A stretch of DNA of 64,000 bases from JAQGMV01 sp035525455. Its GTDB lineage: Bacteria > Pseudomonadota > Gammaproteobacteria > Burkholderiales > SG8-41. The stretch lies in assembly GCA_035525455.1 (NCBI GenBank), contig DATLEF010000174.1, positions 1 through 64,000 of the forward strand. The letters are read 5' to 3'. Positions 50,567 to 59,414 of the stretch are shown here, one piece after another. The stretch's first letter is position 1. Each line of letters begins with the position of its first letter. The position numbers and the translations under genes were made by a program. The notes beneath the pieces are model-generated. The model was not told the origin of the DNA, searched no databases, and saw only the letters and a program-made list of their open reading frames with translations.

Positions 50567-52687
50567 TCACACGAGCGCCGAGATGAGGCGCTCGCGCGTG
50601 AAGGGCATATCCCGCAATCGCACTTTCAGCGCGTTGTAACACGCGTTGCCGATCGCTGCTGCCGTGGGTCCCTGCATGCCCTCTCCCGCGCCTAGCGGCG
50701 GAAGCTCCGGGCGATCGATGAATGCAACCTCGATGTTGGGCACTTCCGGAAATGTGAGTATCGGATATGTATCCCAATTGCGCGTCGTTACGGAATGTCG
50801 GTCGTAATCGATACGCTCCTTCAGCGTCCAGCTTATCGTCTGCACGATGCCGCCTTCGATCTGATTGACCACACCGTCTGAATTGATCACCTGGCCCACG
50901 TCTACCGCTGCCCAAGCGCGCGTGACTCGTACCATTTCCGCGACGGCGACTTCGACGATCACAGCGGCATAGCAGCCGAGATTCTTGTAACGCGCAAAGC
51001 CGATCCCGCGGCCGTGTTCGCCGTCCCCGTGCTCGCGCGGCCGCCAATCGGCCATTGCTGCCGCCTTCTCGATCACTGCTCGCGCCCGGGCATCCTTGAG
51101 GTGGCGCAGGCGGAATTCGACGGGATCGGCGTCCGCAGCCTGCGCGAGCTCATCCATGAACGACTCGATCGCGAACACGTTCACGTGACCGCCCAGCGAT
51201 CGCAATGCCGAAGTGCGAAGCGGCGCGGCGCGTACAAGATGGTTGGTCACACGTTGCTGCGGAAAATCGTAAAGCGGCGCGGCATTGCGATGGCTGCCGC
51301 CGGCCGGCAATGGCGGATTAGCTGGACGCGCAGCGGTGACGGGCTTGGCAAGATGCCAAGCCGCGAGCAGATTCACGCCGCCTTTGCCTCCCGGACGCGT
51401 GCTGTGGGCGTGGCTCCACAATTCATGCGCCCATGTCGCAACGCCACCGTCGGCGCCGAGTGTGGCCTGCATGCGCACCACCATCGGCGAGCCGAACGGT
51501 TCCCAGGCGAACTCGTCTTCGCGCATCCACTGTACGCGCACGGGCCGCTCCGGCAACGCACGCGCGAACAGCACTGCGTCGCACGCCACGTCGTCCGCGG
51601 CGTTGTGACCATAGCATCCCGCGCCTTCCATATGCACGACATCAAATGCGTTTTCTGAAATGCCGAGCGCTGAAGCAAGATCCGCCCGCAACGGAAATAT
51701 TCCCTGGCTGTGGGTCCACAGCGTATATCGAGCCTGACTGAATTGCGCCACCGCGCACGAGGGGCCAAGCGAAGCATGAGCAATATGAGGACGCGTGAAC
51801 TCGGCGGTGAAAACGCGCGCATCCGGCGCTGCGCCGCCGGCGCCTTTTTCGCTCACCACTTCCTCTTCGCTTACGCACTCGAGCAAATAACGCGGGTCGC
51901 TCGCCGGTAACGCGCCGCCGCCGTGCCAGCGCGCAACGCGCTCGAGCCGGCGGGCCGCACGGATCGCCTGCTCTTCGCGCTCGGCGATGACGCCGAGGAA
52001 CGAGCCGTCGCGCACGATTTTGATCACGCCCTGCATCGTCTCGACTTCGTGCACTTCGACGCTGTCGAGCTGCATACCCGGGCCCGGCGGCCGCACGACG
52101 CGCGCGTGCACCATGCGCGGCAAATCGAGATCGTGCACATACACCGGATCTCCACGCACTTTGGCGGGAATATCGATGCGGTCGAGTCGCCGGCCAACCA
52201 GCCAATAGTCCTCAGCGGGTTTCGGCTGAGTGGCGGTGCTTGCGTCGCGCCTGAGCAGCGATTCGTCGGCGAGCTCCCAGTAGGTGACGCTTCCGCCGGC
52301 GCGCGCCGTGATTACGCCGTCTTTGACCGAGAGCTGCTCCACCGACACGTCGAGCTTTGCCGCTGCACGCGCAAGCAGGAGCTCGCGCGCTTCAGCAGCC
52401 GCAAAACGCAGCGCAATACCGCTTTCCTGGATCGAGCGGCTGCCGGAGGTGATACCTTCGTTGGGACTCAACGGAGTCGCCGCGCCGACGAGCCGGATAC
52501 GCTCGGGACCGATATCGAGCTCTTCGGCCACGATCTGCACCAGCGCAGTCAGTATTCCTTGTCCGATCTCGACTTTGCCCGGCCGAACCGTGACCGTGCC
52601 ATCGGCGTTGATTGCGAGCCACAGATCGAGCGCCGGATTCGTCTCGAGGCTGCCGGGCAGTTTGCGCGGGGCTGGAGCGACGCTCAT
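50567..52687 (-). CDS. Molybdenum hydroxylase large subunit, IorB-like (second copy)
   Basis: A 706-residue large subunit of the xanthine-dehydrogenase/IorB family. Motifs are KVEIGQGILTALVQIVAEEL near residue 40, RSIQESGIALRFA, and LPPLGAGEGMQGPTAAAIGNA near the end with the catalytic-Glu-type GEG motif. Unlike the copy at 25512 it has no twin-arginine leader, so it is presumably cytoplasmic or exported only as a partner. It overlaps the [2Fe-2S] subunit gene by 4 bp. No FAD subunit and no cytochrome domain are present. Substrate unknown. Confidence 0.9.
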   Translation of the reverse strand: MSVAPAPRKLPGSLETNPALDLWLAINADGTVTVRPGKVEIGQGILTALVQIVAEELDIGPERIRLVGAATPLSPNEGITSGSRSIQESGIALRFAAAEARELLLARAAAKLDVSVEQLSVKDGVITARAGGSVTYWELADESLLRRDASTATQPKPAEDYWLVGRRLDRIDIPAKVRGDPVYVHDLDLPRMVHARVVRPPGPGMQLDSVEVHEVETMQGVIKIVRDGSFLGVIAEREEQAIRAARRLERVARWHGGGALPASDPRYLLECVSEEEVVSEKGAGGAAPDARVFTAEFTRPHIAHASLGPSCAVAQFSQARYTLWTHSQGIFPLRADLASALGISENAFDVVHMEGAGCYGHNAADDVACDAVLFARALPERPVRVQWMREDEFAWEPFGSPMVVRMQATLGADGGVATWAHELWSHAHSTRPGGKGGVNLLAAWHLAKPVTAARPANPPLPAGGSHRNAAPLYDFPQQRVTNHLVRAAPLRTSALRSLGGHVNVFAIESFMDELAQAADADPVEFRLRHLKDARARAVIEKAAAMADWRPREHGDGEHGRGIGFARYKNLGCYAAVIVEVAVAEMVRVTRAWAAVDVGQVINSDGVVNQIEGGIVQTISWTLKERIDYDRHSVTTRNWDTYPILTFPEVPNIEVAFIDRPELPPLGAGEGMQGPTAAAIGNACYNALKVRLRDMPFTRERLISALV

Positions 52688-53148
52688 GTCGGCGCTCCTT
52701 CACCGGCAGAACGGATCGCGCGCAACATACGCGTATGCGTGCCGCACCGGCAGAGGTTTCCCGCAAGCGCGGCGCGGATCTCGTCCTCGCGCGGATGCGG
52801 GTTTACGTCGAGCAACGCTTTTGCCGTCATGATGATGCCGCTTACGCAATAGCCGCATTGCGCGGCCTGCTCGGCTATGAACGCGCGCTGCAGCGGGTGC
52901 GGCCGATCCGGCGTTCCTATGCCTTCGATCGTCGTGATCGACTTTCCCGCGACGGCGCTCACCGGTACATCGCATGACTGCACCGCTTTGCCATCGACGA
53001 TGACCATGCACGCGCCGCACAAACCCTGTCCGCAGCCAAAGCGCGAGCCTTTCAGCCTGAGGTCGTTGCGCAGCACATAGAGAAGCGGCGTTTCCGGTTC
53101 GGCCGCGACCGTATGGGCCGCCCCGTTCACATGGATTACGAGCGACAT
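52684..53148 (-). CDS. Molybdenum hydroxylase [2Fe-2S] subunit, IorA-like (second copy)
   Basis: A 154-residue two-cluster subunit: FGCGQGLCGACMV with AVQSCDVP for the plant-type cluster, then QCGYCVSGIIM and NLCRCGTH for the second. It is translationally coupled to the large subunit (TGA/ATG overlap at 52684-52687). The operon faces the YdcH gene across a 170-bp divergent gap. Confidence 0.92.
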   Translation of the reverse strand: MSLVIHVNGAAHTVAAEPETPLLYVLRNDLRLKGSRFGCGQGLCGACMVIVDGKAVQSCDVPVSAVAGKSITTIEGIGTPDRPHPLQRAFIAEQAAQCGYCVSGIIMTAKALLDVNPHPREDEIRAALAGNLCRCGTHTRMLRAIRSAGEGAPT

Positions 53149-53318
53149 GCCTTACCTCCGGATGACTCCCGCCGCGGGCGGGCTGCATTGAATTCGCGAA
53201 AAAACAGGGCCTTAAATCGAGAGCGCCCAACCGCTGCCGGCGGCCTTCGCGCGGCCTCGTTTTTTGTTTTTTTTAGGTCTATACTGGACGCGTCAAGTCG
53301 GTATGGAGGAACACGCCC

Positions 53319-53528
53319 ATGATACATACCACCGACGGTGAAGTGCTCCGCAGCCGGATCGATCAACTGCACCTGGAGCACCGAGACCTCGATGACGTCA
53401 TTTCCCGCCTTTCGCAAAGCCCAGTACAAGATCAGATACAGCTGCAACGGCTCAAGAAACGCAAGCTTTACCTCAAAGACCAGATCGCCCACCTCGAACG
53501 CCAGTTGACGCCGGATATTTCGGCGTAG
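53319..53528 (+). CDS. YdcH-family (DUF465) small coiled-coil protein
   Basis: A 69-residue protein with the DUF465 pattern: a heptad helix with LHLEHRDLDDVISRL followed by LQRLKKRKLYLKDQIAHLE. The family is widespread in proteobacteria, function unclear. A TATACT box at 53280-53285 and GGAGG before the ATG support a short monocistronic gene. Confidence 0.85.
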   Translation: MIHTTDGEVLRSRIDQLHLEHRDLDDVISRLSQSPVQDQIQLQRLKKRKLYLKDQIAHLERQLTPDISA

Positions 53529-53579
53529 CTCACCAGCACGTCAGTCCGCAGGTACCACGCGGGCGGCGTGCTGCATATC

Positions 53580-54098
53580 CTACGACTCTTCGCGCAACGC
53601 TTCAGGCGCTGCCGGCTTGCGCGCGCGCAATGCCACGGCCAGCGCGAAGAGCGCGATCGCGATGAGCCACAGCAAAGACCATTCTGCGATACTCAGGCCG
53701 AGGAAACGCCAGCCGACTTCGGCGCATTCGCCCGATCCTGCGAAGACCTTCTGCAGCGCCTGACCGAGCGGGAAGCGCTCCAGCAAATATTCCAGACCCG
53801 GACCGCAGGCAGGCACCTTATGCGCCGGCAGGTGCTGCAGCCATACCTGACGGCCGGCAACTGCCGCGCCAATTCCGGCAACGACCACGATAACGGCACT
53901 GTAAAAGATAGTGCCGCGACGGGCAGGACCGTGCAGCGCGCCGGCCAGAAACACCACCATGATGCCGATGAATGCAATGCGCTGAAGCATACACAGCGGA
54001 CACGGCTCCTGATGCTCCACATACTGCAGATAGAGCGCAAACGCGAGCAACGCCGCACACGTCACAAATCCTAACGCGTAAGCCACACGCGGGGTCAC
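53580..54098 (-). CDS. dsbB: Disulfide bond formation protein DsbB
   Basis: A 172-residue inner-membrane quinone reductase that reoxidises DsbA. Four hydrophobic helices are present. The first redox pair is Cys33/Cys36 in EPCPLCMLQR, with the quinone-site Arg next to it, and the second is Cys98/Cys125 in the periplasmic loop (PACGPGLEYLLERFPL, GSGECAEVG). The start is uncertain: the GTG at 54098 gives the normal length, while a frame open to 54425 would add an implausible tail. dsbA is not in the window. Confidence 0.9.
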   Translation of the reverse strand: MTPRVAYALGFVTCAALLAFALYLQYVEHQEPCPLCMLQRIAFIGIMVVFLAGALHGPARRGTIFYSAVIVVVAGIGAAVAGRQVWLQHLPAHKVPACGPGLEYLLERFPLGQALQKVFAGSGECAEVGWRFLGLSIAEWSLLWLIAIALFALAVALRARKPAAPEALREES

Positions 54099-54261
54099 GG
54101 GCAAAATCTCAAGCGCATCGGCGGGATCAGAATAGCAGACCGGTCCATCGCTACATTGCGAGCGGGTAGTCCTGATAACATCGTTTATTCTAACCGATGG
54201 GCGATAAACAGCAGGGCGCTCCATGACGCGGTACCGTATGCACGTGACCGAAGCGTGATCG

Positions 54262-54687
54262 ATGATAAAGGTGAACGACCAGATCGCGATCGACGAATCG
54301 GAGATCGAGGAGCGGTTCGTGCGCGCGTCGGGGCCCGGCGGCCAGAATGTCAACAAGGTCGCGACCGCAGTGCAGCTGCGCTTCGACGCAGCTAATTCAA
54401 CCTCGCTGCCTGCTGGAATACGCACGCGCGTATTGCGTCTCGCCGGAACGCGTGCGACGGCGAGCGGTCAGATCGTGATCACCGCCGATCGCTTTCGCTC
54501 CCAGAGCCGCAATCGTGCCGATGCGCTCGCACGCCTGGTCGAGCTCGTGCGCAAAGCAGCGCGCCCAGTCAAGCCGCGCCGCGCTACGGCACCCACGCGC
54601 GCGTCACGCGAGCGCCGGCTCGAAGAAAAAAAACGTAGGGGCAGTCTCAAGCAAGCGCGGCGCGGGCGCTCTACGCTCAGCGATTAA
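54262..54687 (+). CDS. arfB: Alternative ribosome-rescue factor ArfB (YaeJ)
   Basis: A 141-residue peptidyl-tRNA hydrolase that rescues stalled ribosomes. The class I release-factor motif GGQ (26-28, in ASGPGGQNVNK) and a basic, disordered C-terminal tail (KPRRATAPTRASRERRLEEK) that enters the empty mRNA channel are both present. Length equals E. coli ArfB (about 140). It stands divergent from dsbB. Confidence 0.94.
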   Translation: MIKVNDQIAIDESEIEERFVRASGPGGQNVNKVATAVQLRFDAANSTSLPAGIRTRVLRLAGTRATASGQIVITADRFRSQSRNRADALARLVELVRKAARPVKPRRATAPTRASRERRLEEKKRRGSLKQARRGRSTLSD

Positions 54688-54777
54688 AACTTGCATGGCA
54701 GTGGCTCTCACGCTTTCGTGCGTACCGCGCCTGATAACATCGGTCGCGTCCATCCGACGCCGGTGATTGACGTATCG

Positions 54778-55338
54778 ATGCAGCAGCCCCATCCCGCCTA
54801 TACCCCCACCGCGATCGGCCTGCACTGGATCATCTTTTTTCTGATTGCGTGCGCGTGGCCGCTCGGTCAGTTCGTGTCCGGCCTGCCGTTTTCGCCGCAG
54901 AAGCTGCGCTTAATCGCATGGCACAAATGGATAGGCGTCACCGTTTTCATGCTGGCACTCCTGCGGCTCGCGTGGCGCCTTTATCGCCCGCCGCCACCGC
55001 TCCCGTTGAGCGATCTGCAGCGGCGCGCGGCAGGCGCCGTACATGCGTTGCTGTACGCGTTGATAATCCTGATCCCGATCAGCGGCTGGCTTTTCAGCTC
55101 GGCAGCGGGTGTGCCCACCGTCTACCTCGGCTTGATTCAATTGCCCGATCTTCTGCACAAAGACAAGGCGCTCGCGCAAACGCTCAACCAGGTACACGCG
55201 ACGCTGAACTGGACGTTACTGGTGCTCGTATGCGGACATGCCGGGTTTGCGCTGAAGCATCACCTGGTCGATCGAGACGGCGTGCTCGTGCGCATGATCC
55301 CGCGACTCAAGGTCCGAAAATCAGAGAGTCCGTCATGA
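54778..55338 (+). CDS. Cytochrome b561
   Basis: A 186-residue diheme cytochrome b561 of the bacterial (CybB) type. It has four helices with heme His candidates in IGLHWIIFF, AWHKWIGVTVF, VHALLYALI and NQVHATLNW. It probably moves electrons between quinone and a periplasmic acceptor. The start at the ATG 54778 is by domain length; the ribosome binding site is weak. It is coupled to the YceI gene by an ATGA overlap. Confidence 0.88.
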   Translation: MQQPHPAYTPTAIGLHWIIFFLIACAWPLGQFVSGLPFSPQKLRLIAWHKWIGVTVFMLALLRLAWRLYRPPPPLPLSDLQRRAAGAVHALLYALIILIPISGWLFSSAAGVPTVYLGLIQLPDLLHKDKALAQTLNQVHATLNWTLLVLVCGHAGFALKHHLVDRDGVLVRMIPRLKVRKSESPS

Positions 55339-55904
55339 AATGCAGCTCACTCGCCCTGATCGTTTTGTTTGGCTTCAATCCGCAAACAGTCCTGGCCCAG
55401 GCGATCGATTACGCGCGCAGCCAGATCACCGTCCAGTCGCGCCAGATGAATGTTCCTGTCGAAGCGCCGTTCACGAAATTCAACGCACAAATCGTGTTCG
55501 ACCCGTTACGGCTGGAAGCATCCTCGGCACGCGTGGATATCGATCTTGCGAGCTTCGATATCGGCGATGCCGACGTGAACGAAAACGTCCGGGATCGCAA
55601 CTGGTTCGACACGAAAAATCACCCGATTGCACGCTTTGTTTCCTCTTCGATACGTTCTCTCGGAGGAGGCCGCTTTGAGGTGCGCGGACCGCTCACGATC
55701 AAAGGCAAGACACAGGAAGTCGCAGGACCGTTCACACTCAAGACGAATGGCGCCGACCGTGTTTTCGAAGGCGCTTTTGCAATACGCCGCCTGCAGTACA
55801 GCGTGGGCGACGGCGTGTGGCGCGATACGAGCGTCGTGGCCGACGAAGTGCAGGTCAAGTTCCGGCTATATCAGCTCGGGCAGAAGCCTGCGTCGAAGAA
55901 ATGA
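55335..55904 (+). CDS. yceI: YceI-family periplasmic protein
   Basis: A 189-residue lipocalin-like protein with a signal peptide (KCSSLALIVLFGFNPQTVLAQ). It contains DYARSQITVQSRQMNVPVEA, SARVDIDLASFDIGD, and RDRNWFDTKNHPIARFVS, the hallmark of the YceI/polyisoprenoid-binding family. In many bacteria cybB and yceI are paired as here, suggesting isoprenoid-quinone binding in the periplasm. The operon with cytochrome b561 is certain from the 4-bp overlap. Confidence 0.92.
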   Translation: MKCSSLALIVLFGFNPQTVLAQAIDYARSQITVQSRQMNVPVEAPFTKFNAQIVFDPLRLEASSARVDIDLASFDIGDADVNENVRDRNWFDTKNHPIARFVSSSIRSLGGGRFEVRGPLTIKGKTQEVAGPFTLKTNGADRVFEGAFAIRRLQYSVGDGVWRDTSVVADEVQVKFRLYQLGQKPASKK

Positions 55905-55930
55905 GAACTTGGAGGTCGTAGGCGAAGCGC

Positions 55931-58132
55931 TCAAGCGCTCCGGATGGTCATTCGGTTCAACGTCACATAATCGGTTTTGCCGCTGCCGAGCAGGGGCAGC
56001 GACGCTACTTTCACGATGCGCCGGGCGACCGCCAGATCCTGTGCGCCGATCTGGCGCGCAGCTTCCACGAGCATCAGTCGATCGAGACGCGGATCGGTCG
56101 TAAAGAGAACCGTGCTTTCACCCCTACCGCTGATCTGCTCGACGGTGGCGGCGTGCTTGTGCTCGGACGATGCCGCATAGGCAATGCGCTCTACGAGCTC
56201 GAGCGATACCATTTCACCGGCTATTTTCGCGAAGCGCTTCACCCGTCCGAGTATCGTCAAGTAACCGTCCTCGTCCACTTCGACCACGTCGCCGGTGTTG
56301 TACCAGCCTGTTCCCACTTCGGAGCGTGGCGGATGCAACACGCCCGGCTGCTCGTAGAAATAGTACCCGGTCATCAGATGGGGACTGCGGACGTGAAGCG
56401 CGCCGCCGCGCGCGATGCCGGCCACGGGGACGAGCCGCCACTCGACGCGCGGGAGGAACCGCCCAACGCTGCCTTCACGGTACGCGAGCGGCGTGTTCAG
56501 CGCGATCGTGGGTCCGCACTCGGTCGCGCCATATCCCTCCATGATGCGCAGCCCGAACTTCGTCGCCCACAACCTCTCGACCTCCGGATTGAGCTTTTCT
56601 CCGCCGGACACGACAACCCGCACGCGATAGAAATCGTACTCGTGCGCCTGGCGCGCATAGTGGCCGAGAAAAGTGCTGGTACCGAAGACATACGTGCAGT
56701 CCCGGGTGTACGCGAATTCGGGTATGAGACGATAGTGGAGCGGCGTCGTGTACAAAAAAAGCCGCGTGCCGCTGAGTATCGGCATCAGGGTGCAGGCCGT
56801 GAGGCCGTAGGTGTGATACATCGGCAGCGCATTGAGGTACTTGTCGTTCGCGCCAAAGTCGATCACCGCGCGCATCTGCGCCATGTTCGCAAGCATGGAA
56901 TCGTGTGAAATCGCGACTCCTTTGGAACGTGCCTCCGATCCGGACGTGAACAGTATGACCGCGACCGCAGCGGGATCCTGCTGCGGAAAAGACGAGCGCG
57001 GACGCAGCATTGCGCGCAGGATCCATAGCTTGTCGCGCGTGCGCAAGCTCATCCGCAAGTCTTCGAGATACACGAGATTCACGGACTGCAGGGCCCGCAC
57101 GCTGGCCTCGAGGCGCGCGACCTGCACGAAACGGCGCGAGGTGATGACTGTTCGCACGCCCGCGGCGACGCACGCAGCGCTCATTGCCTCAGGCCCGGCG
57201 CTATAGTTGAGCATTGCAGCGACGCGGCGCATCGCCGTGAGCCCGAAAACGAGCGCAACGGTGGTCGAAAGATTCGGCAGCATGACGCCGACAATTTCGC
57301 CTTCTGCGCTCACGCGCGAGGTCAATCGCGCAAGCGCAAGCGCGGTTTTCAGCAGTGTTCCGTACGTCTCCGGCTGCTGCCGCGCGTCTTCGATGATCGG
57401 CGTCGAACGGCCATGCAGGGTTGCGGCGTCCAGCAAGGCCTCGAACAATGTCTGTTTGCGTCTCGCGTCGACCATCATCCGCTGCAGGATGGACAGCATT
57501 TCGTCCGCAAGAGCGCGCCGCCGCTGGCGGCCGCTGAGACCCGGTTTCATGGTTATTTCGACCGGAGCCTGCACGTGCAGCGTGACGCGCGGGAACCACC
57601 GCTTCGGTGCCGCGCCCCCGACTGCGGACCCATGCGAATACAGCGTTCCGCCGATGTGCACCGGGACGATACGCGCGTCGCTGCGCGCCGCGATGAGCCC
57701 CGCTGAGTCGTAGATTTTCATCACGGTGCCGGTAGTCGAAACGCGACCCTGAGGAAAGATCGCCACCGTCTCGCCTCGCTGCACTTGCCGAACCAGACGC
57801 TTGAGGGCGAGTGGCCGCGAGGGATCGAGCACTACGAAATTCAGCGTGCGCCCGAACAGTCGCACGAGGGGGTTTCGCACCGCTTCCGGCGTGACCACGA
57901 CGGTAGTCACTCGCGTGAGGAACAAACCGAGCAGCACCCCGTCGAATAGCGAGTCGTGATTCGCGACCACGAGTGTCCGACCCGCACCCAAGGCCCCGAG
58001 GTCGCCCTCCACCCGCACCCGCAGCAGCGCGCGCAAGCTTGAGCGCAAAAGCGTGCGTATCACTTTAACAATCGCTTTTAAGTATCTGAGTTTGTGCAGA
58101 TAGCTTTTACTTTGTCTCGTTTCTGCCGTCAA
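55931..58132 (-). CDS. PlsC-acyltransferase/acyl-ACP synthetase fusion (Aas-like)
   Basis: A 733-residue bifunctional protein. The N-terminal PlsC domain (about 30-230) has the HX4D motif in VANHDSLFDGVLLG and FPQGRVST. The C-terminal AMP-dependent ligase domain (about 270-733) has the P-loop LFTSGSEARSKGV, GYGATECGP, YNTGDVVEVD and the C-terminal Lys region GSGKTDYV. Aas relatives acylate lysophospholipid and activate free fatty acids to acyl-ACP. It is divergent from the rpfF-type gene, so it could turn over a fatty-acid signal as RpfB does. The start is unclear: TTG 58132 or GTG 58063, the latter aligning with the shorter E. coli N-terminus. Confidence 0.88.
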   Translation of the reverse strand: MTAETRQSKSYLHKLRYLKAIVKVIRTLLRSSLRALLRVRVEGDLGALGAGRTLVVANHDSLFDGVLLGLFLTRVTTVVVTPEAVRNPLVRLFGRTLNFVVLDPSRPLALKRLVRQVQRGETVAIFPQGRVSTTGTVMKIYDSAGLIAARSDARIVPVHIGGTLYSHGSAVGGAAPKRWFPRVTLHVQAPVEITMKPGLSGRQRRRALADEMLSILQRMMVDARRKQTLFEALLDAATLHGRSTPIIEDARQQPETYGTLLKTALALARLTSRVSAEGEIVGVMLPNLSTTVALVFGLTAMRRVAAMLNYSAGPEAMSAACVAAGVRTVITSRRFVQVARLEASVRALQSVNLVYLEDLRMSLRTRDKLWILRAMLRPRSSFPQQDPAAVAVILFTSGSEARSKGVAISHDSMLANMAQMRAVIDFGANDKYLNALPMYHTYGLTACTLMPILSGTRLFLYTTPLHYRLIPEFAYTRDCTYVFGTSTFLGHYARQAHEYDFYRVRVVVSGGEKLNPEVERLWATKFGLRIMEGYGATECGPTIALNTPLAYREGSVGRFLPRVEWRLVPVAGIARGGALHVRSPHLMTGYYFYEQPGVLHPPRSEVGTGWYNTGDVVEVDEDGYLTILGRVKRFAKIAGEMVSLELVERIAYAASSEHKHAATVEQISGRGESTVLFTTDPRLDRLMLVEAARQIGAQDLAVARRIVKVASLPLLGSGKTDYVTLNRMTIRSA

Positions 58133-58351
58133 ACCCGCGTACTAGAGTGTGTTGGTAACCCGCCACACCCACAGTTTGTGCATACAAAGTCCTTTAGCGC
58201 GAAGGACCACCATAGGTAGTGTTAGAGGCTATTCCTCAAGAAGAAAAGAGAAATCTATCAATTTGTTAGATTTGCTTTTTAAGCAGTGCTGTCCTTTAAT
58301 CTTCAACGAATAGTGTGAACTTATTCCTATAAAAGCCCGGAGATTACTCAC
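58133..58351. promoter_or_regulatory. AT-rich divergent promoter region of the rpfF-type gene
   Basis: A 219-bp region, much richer in A/T than its surroundings. It carries an inverted repeat AAATCTA (58251-58257)/TAGATTT (58267-58273) and, for the rpfF-type gene, TATAAA at 58328-58333 and CGGAG 9 bases before the ATG. The base composition and repeat suggest an activator or repressor site controlling both divergent units. Confidence 0.55.
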
Positions 58352-59281
58352 ATGGAAATGCGCATCCCTGCCGCCCTGCTCGATCCGCGCCAGCAGCCCG
58401 CCAGCACCCCCATTCCACGCGGTATCGAATTCTCGATATCTCCACAGCTGACGGCTCACTTCGATAAAGAGCAGCGCGCGATGTGGTCTCACTGGAGCGC
58501 CGAGCCGAGGCCTTGTTTCAATCCGAGCCTGTTGGCGGACATCCGCTCGTACTACGAATTTCTTTCGCAAACGGACGGTCACGTCATGTGCGACGGAGAA
58601 GAGCATCCGCTCGAATACGTCGTGCTGGCCTCGGGCATGCAGGGCGTGTTCAATCTCGGCGGCGATCTGGACCTCTTCAAACAACTCATCGGTGCGCACG
58701 ACCGGTCGGGGCTGCAGCGCTACGGGCGCGCCTGCATCGACGTGCTGTTTCGCAATTACATCGCACATGAGCTGCCCGGCGTGACCACCATATCGCTCGT
58801 TCAGGGTGAATGCCTTGGAGGGGGCTTCGAGGCAGCGCTTTCGTCGGACGTGATCGTGGCGGAAAAAAGCTCGCGATTCGGCTTCCCCGAGATCCTCTTC
58901 AATCTTTTTCCCGGCATGGGCGCGTATTCATTCCTCGACCGCAAGGTCGGACAAAAGGCCGCGGAGGCGATCATCACCAGCGGAAAGATCTACACCGCCG
59001 AGGAAATGCACGCACTGGGTGTCGTCGACGTCGTCGCCGAGGACGGCCAGGGTGAGGCGGAAGTCGCGGCGCTCATCAAGAAGCGCGCACGCATGCGCAA
59101 TGGACTTTCAGCGCTCGCCGCGACCCGCCGTCGCGTGCATTCGATCACATTCGAAGAATTGCTAGACGTGGTCCAGATCTGGGTCGACGCGGCGCTGCGA
59201 GTGAACTTGAGGGATCTCAAGCTGATGCAGCGGCTGGTGTCGCGCCAGAACGGCATGAACGATCCGCAGCAGATGCATTAG
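58352..59281 (+). CDS. rpfF: RpfF-type DSF synthase (crotonase family)
   Basis: A 309-residue crotonase-fold enzyme that fits the RpfF family, which makes cis-2-unsaturated fatty acid signals by dehydrating 3-hydroxyacyl-ACP and releasing the free acid. The two catalytic Glu residues are Glu160 in GECLGGGFE and Glu180 in FGFPE, 20 residues apart as in Xanthomonas RpfF (E141/E161). The oxyanion segment is FNLGGDLDLF. The N-terminal extension (1-55) also fits RpfF. The next gene encodes a PAS-GGDEF-EAL protein, as at Burkholderia rpfF/rpfR loci. Assignment rests on these motifs and context; the product's chain length is unknown. Confidence 0.88.
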   Translation: MEMRIPAALLDPRQQPASTPIPRGIEFSISPQLTAHFDKEQRAMWSHWSAEPRPCFNPSLLADIRSYYEFLSQTDGHVMCDGEEHPLEYVVLASGMQGVFNLGGDLDLFKQLIGAHDRSGLQRYGRACIDVLFRNYIAHELPGVTTISLVQGECLGGGFEAALSSDVIVAEKSSRFGFPEILFNLFPGMGAYSFLDRKVGQKAAEAIITSGKIYTAEEMHALGVVDVVAEDGQGEAEVAALIKKRARMRNGLSALAATRRRVHSITFEELLDVVQIWVDAALRVNLRDLKLMQRLVSRQNGMNDPQQMH

Positions 59282-59414
59282 AGGAGATCGGTCCGGACGC
59301 CAAATCCGCAGTCGCCCGCGCGCCGAGGCTTTGATACACTCCCGCGCGAATCAGGCCCTATATTATGAGAGGCCGCTGACGCTGCAGTAAGGGCTCCGCT
59401 TATCTACGCAAGAT

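Noticed and set aside
59331..59366. TTGATA and TATATT hexamers before the MerR-PAS-GGDEF-EAL gene as a sigma70 promoter
   Set aside because: Their spacing is over 20 bp, outside the normal 16-18 bp range.
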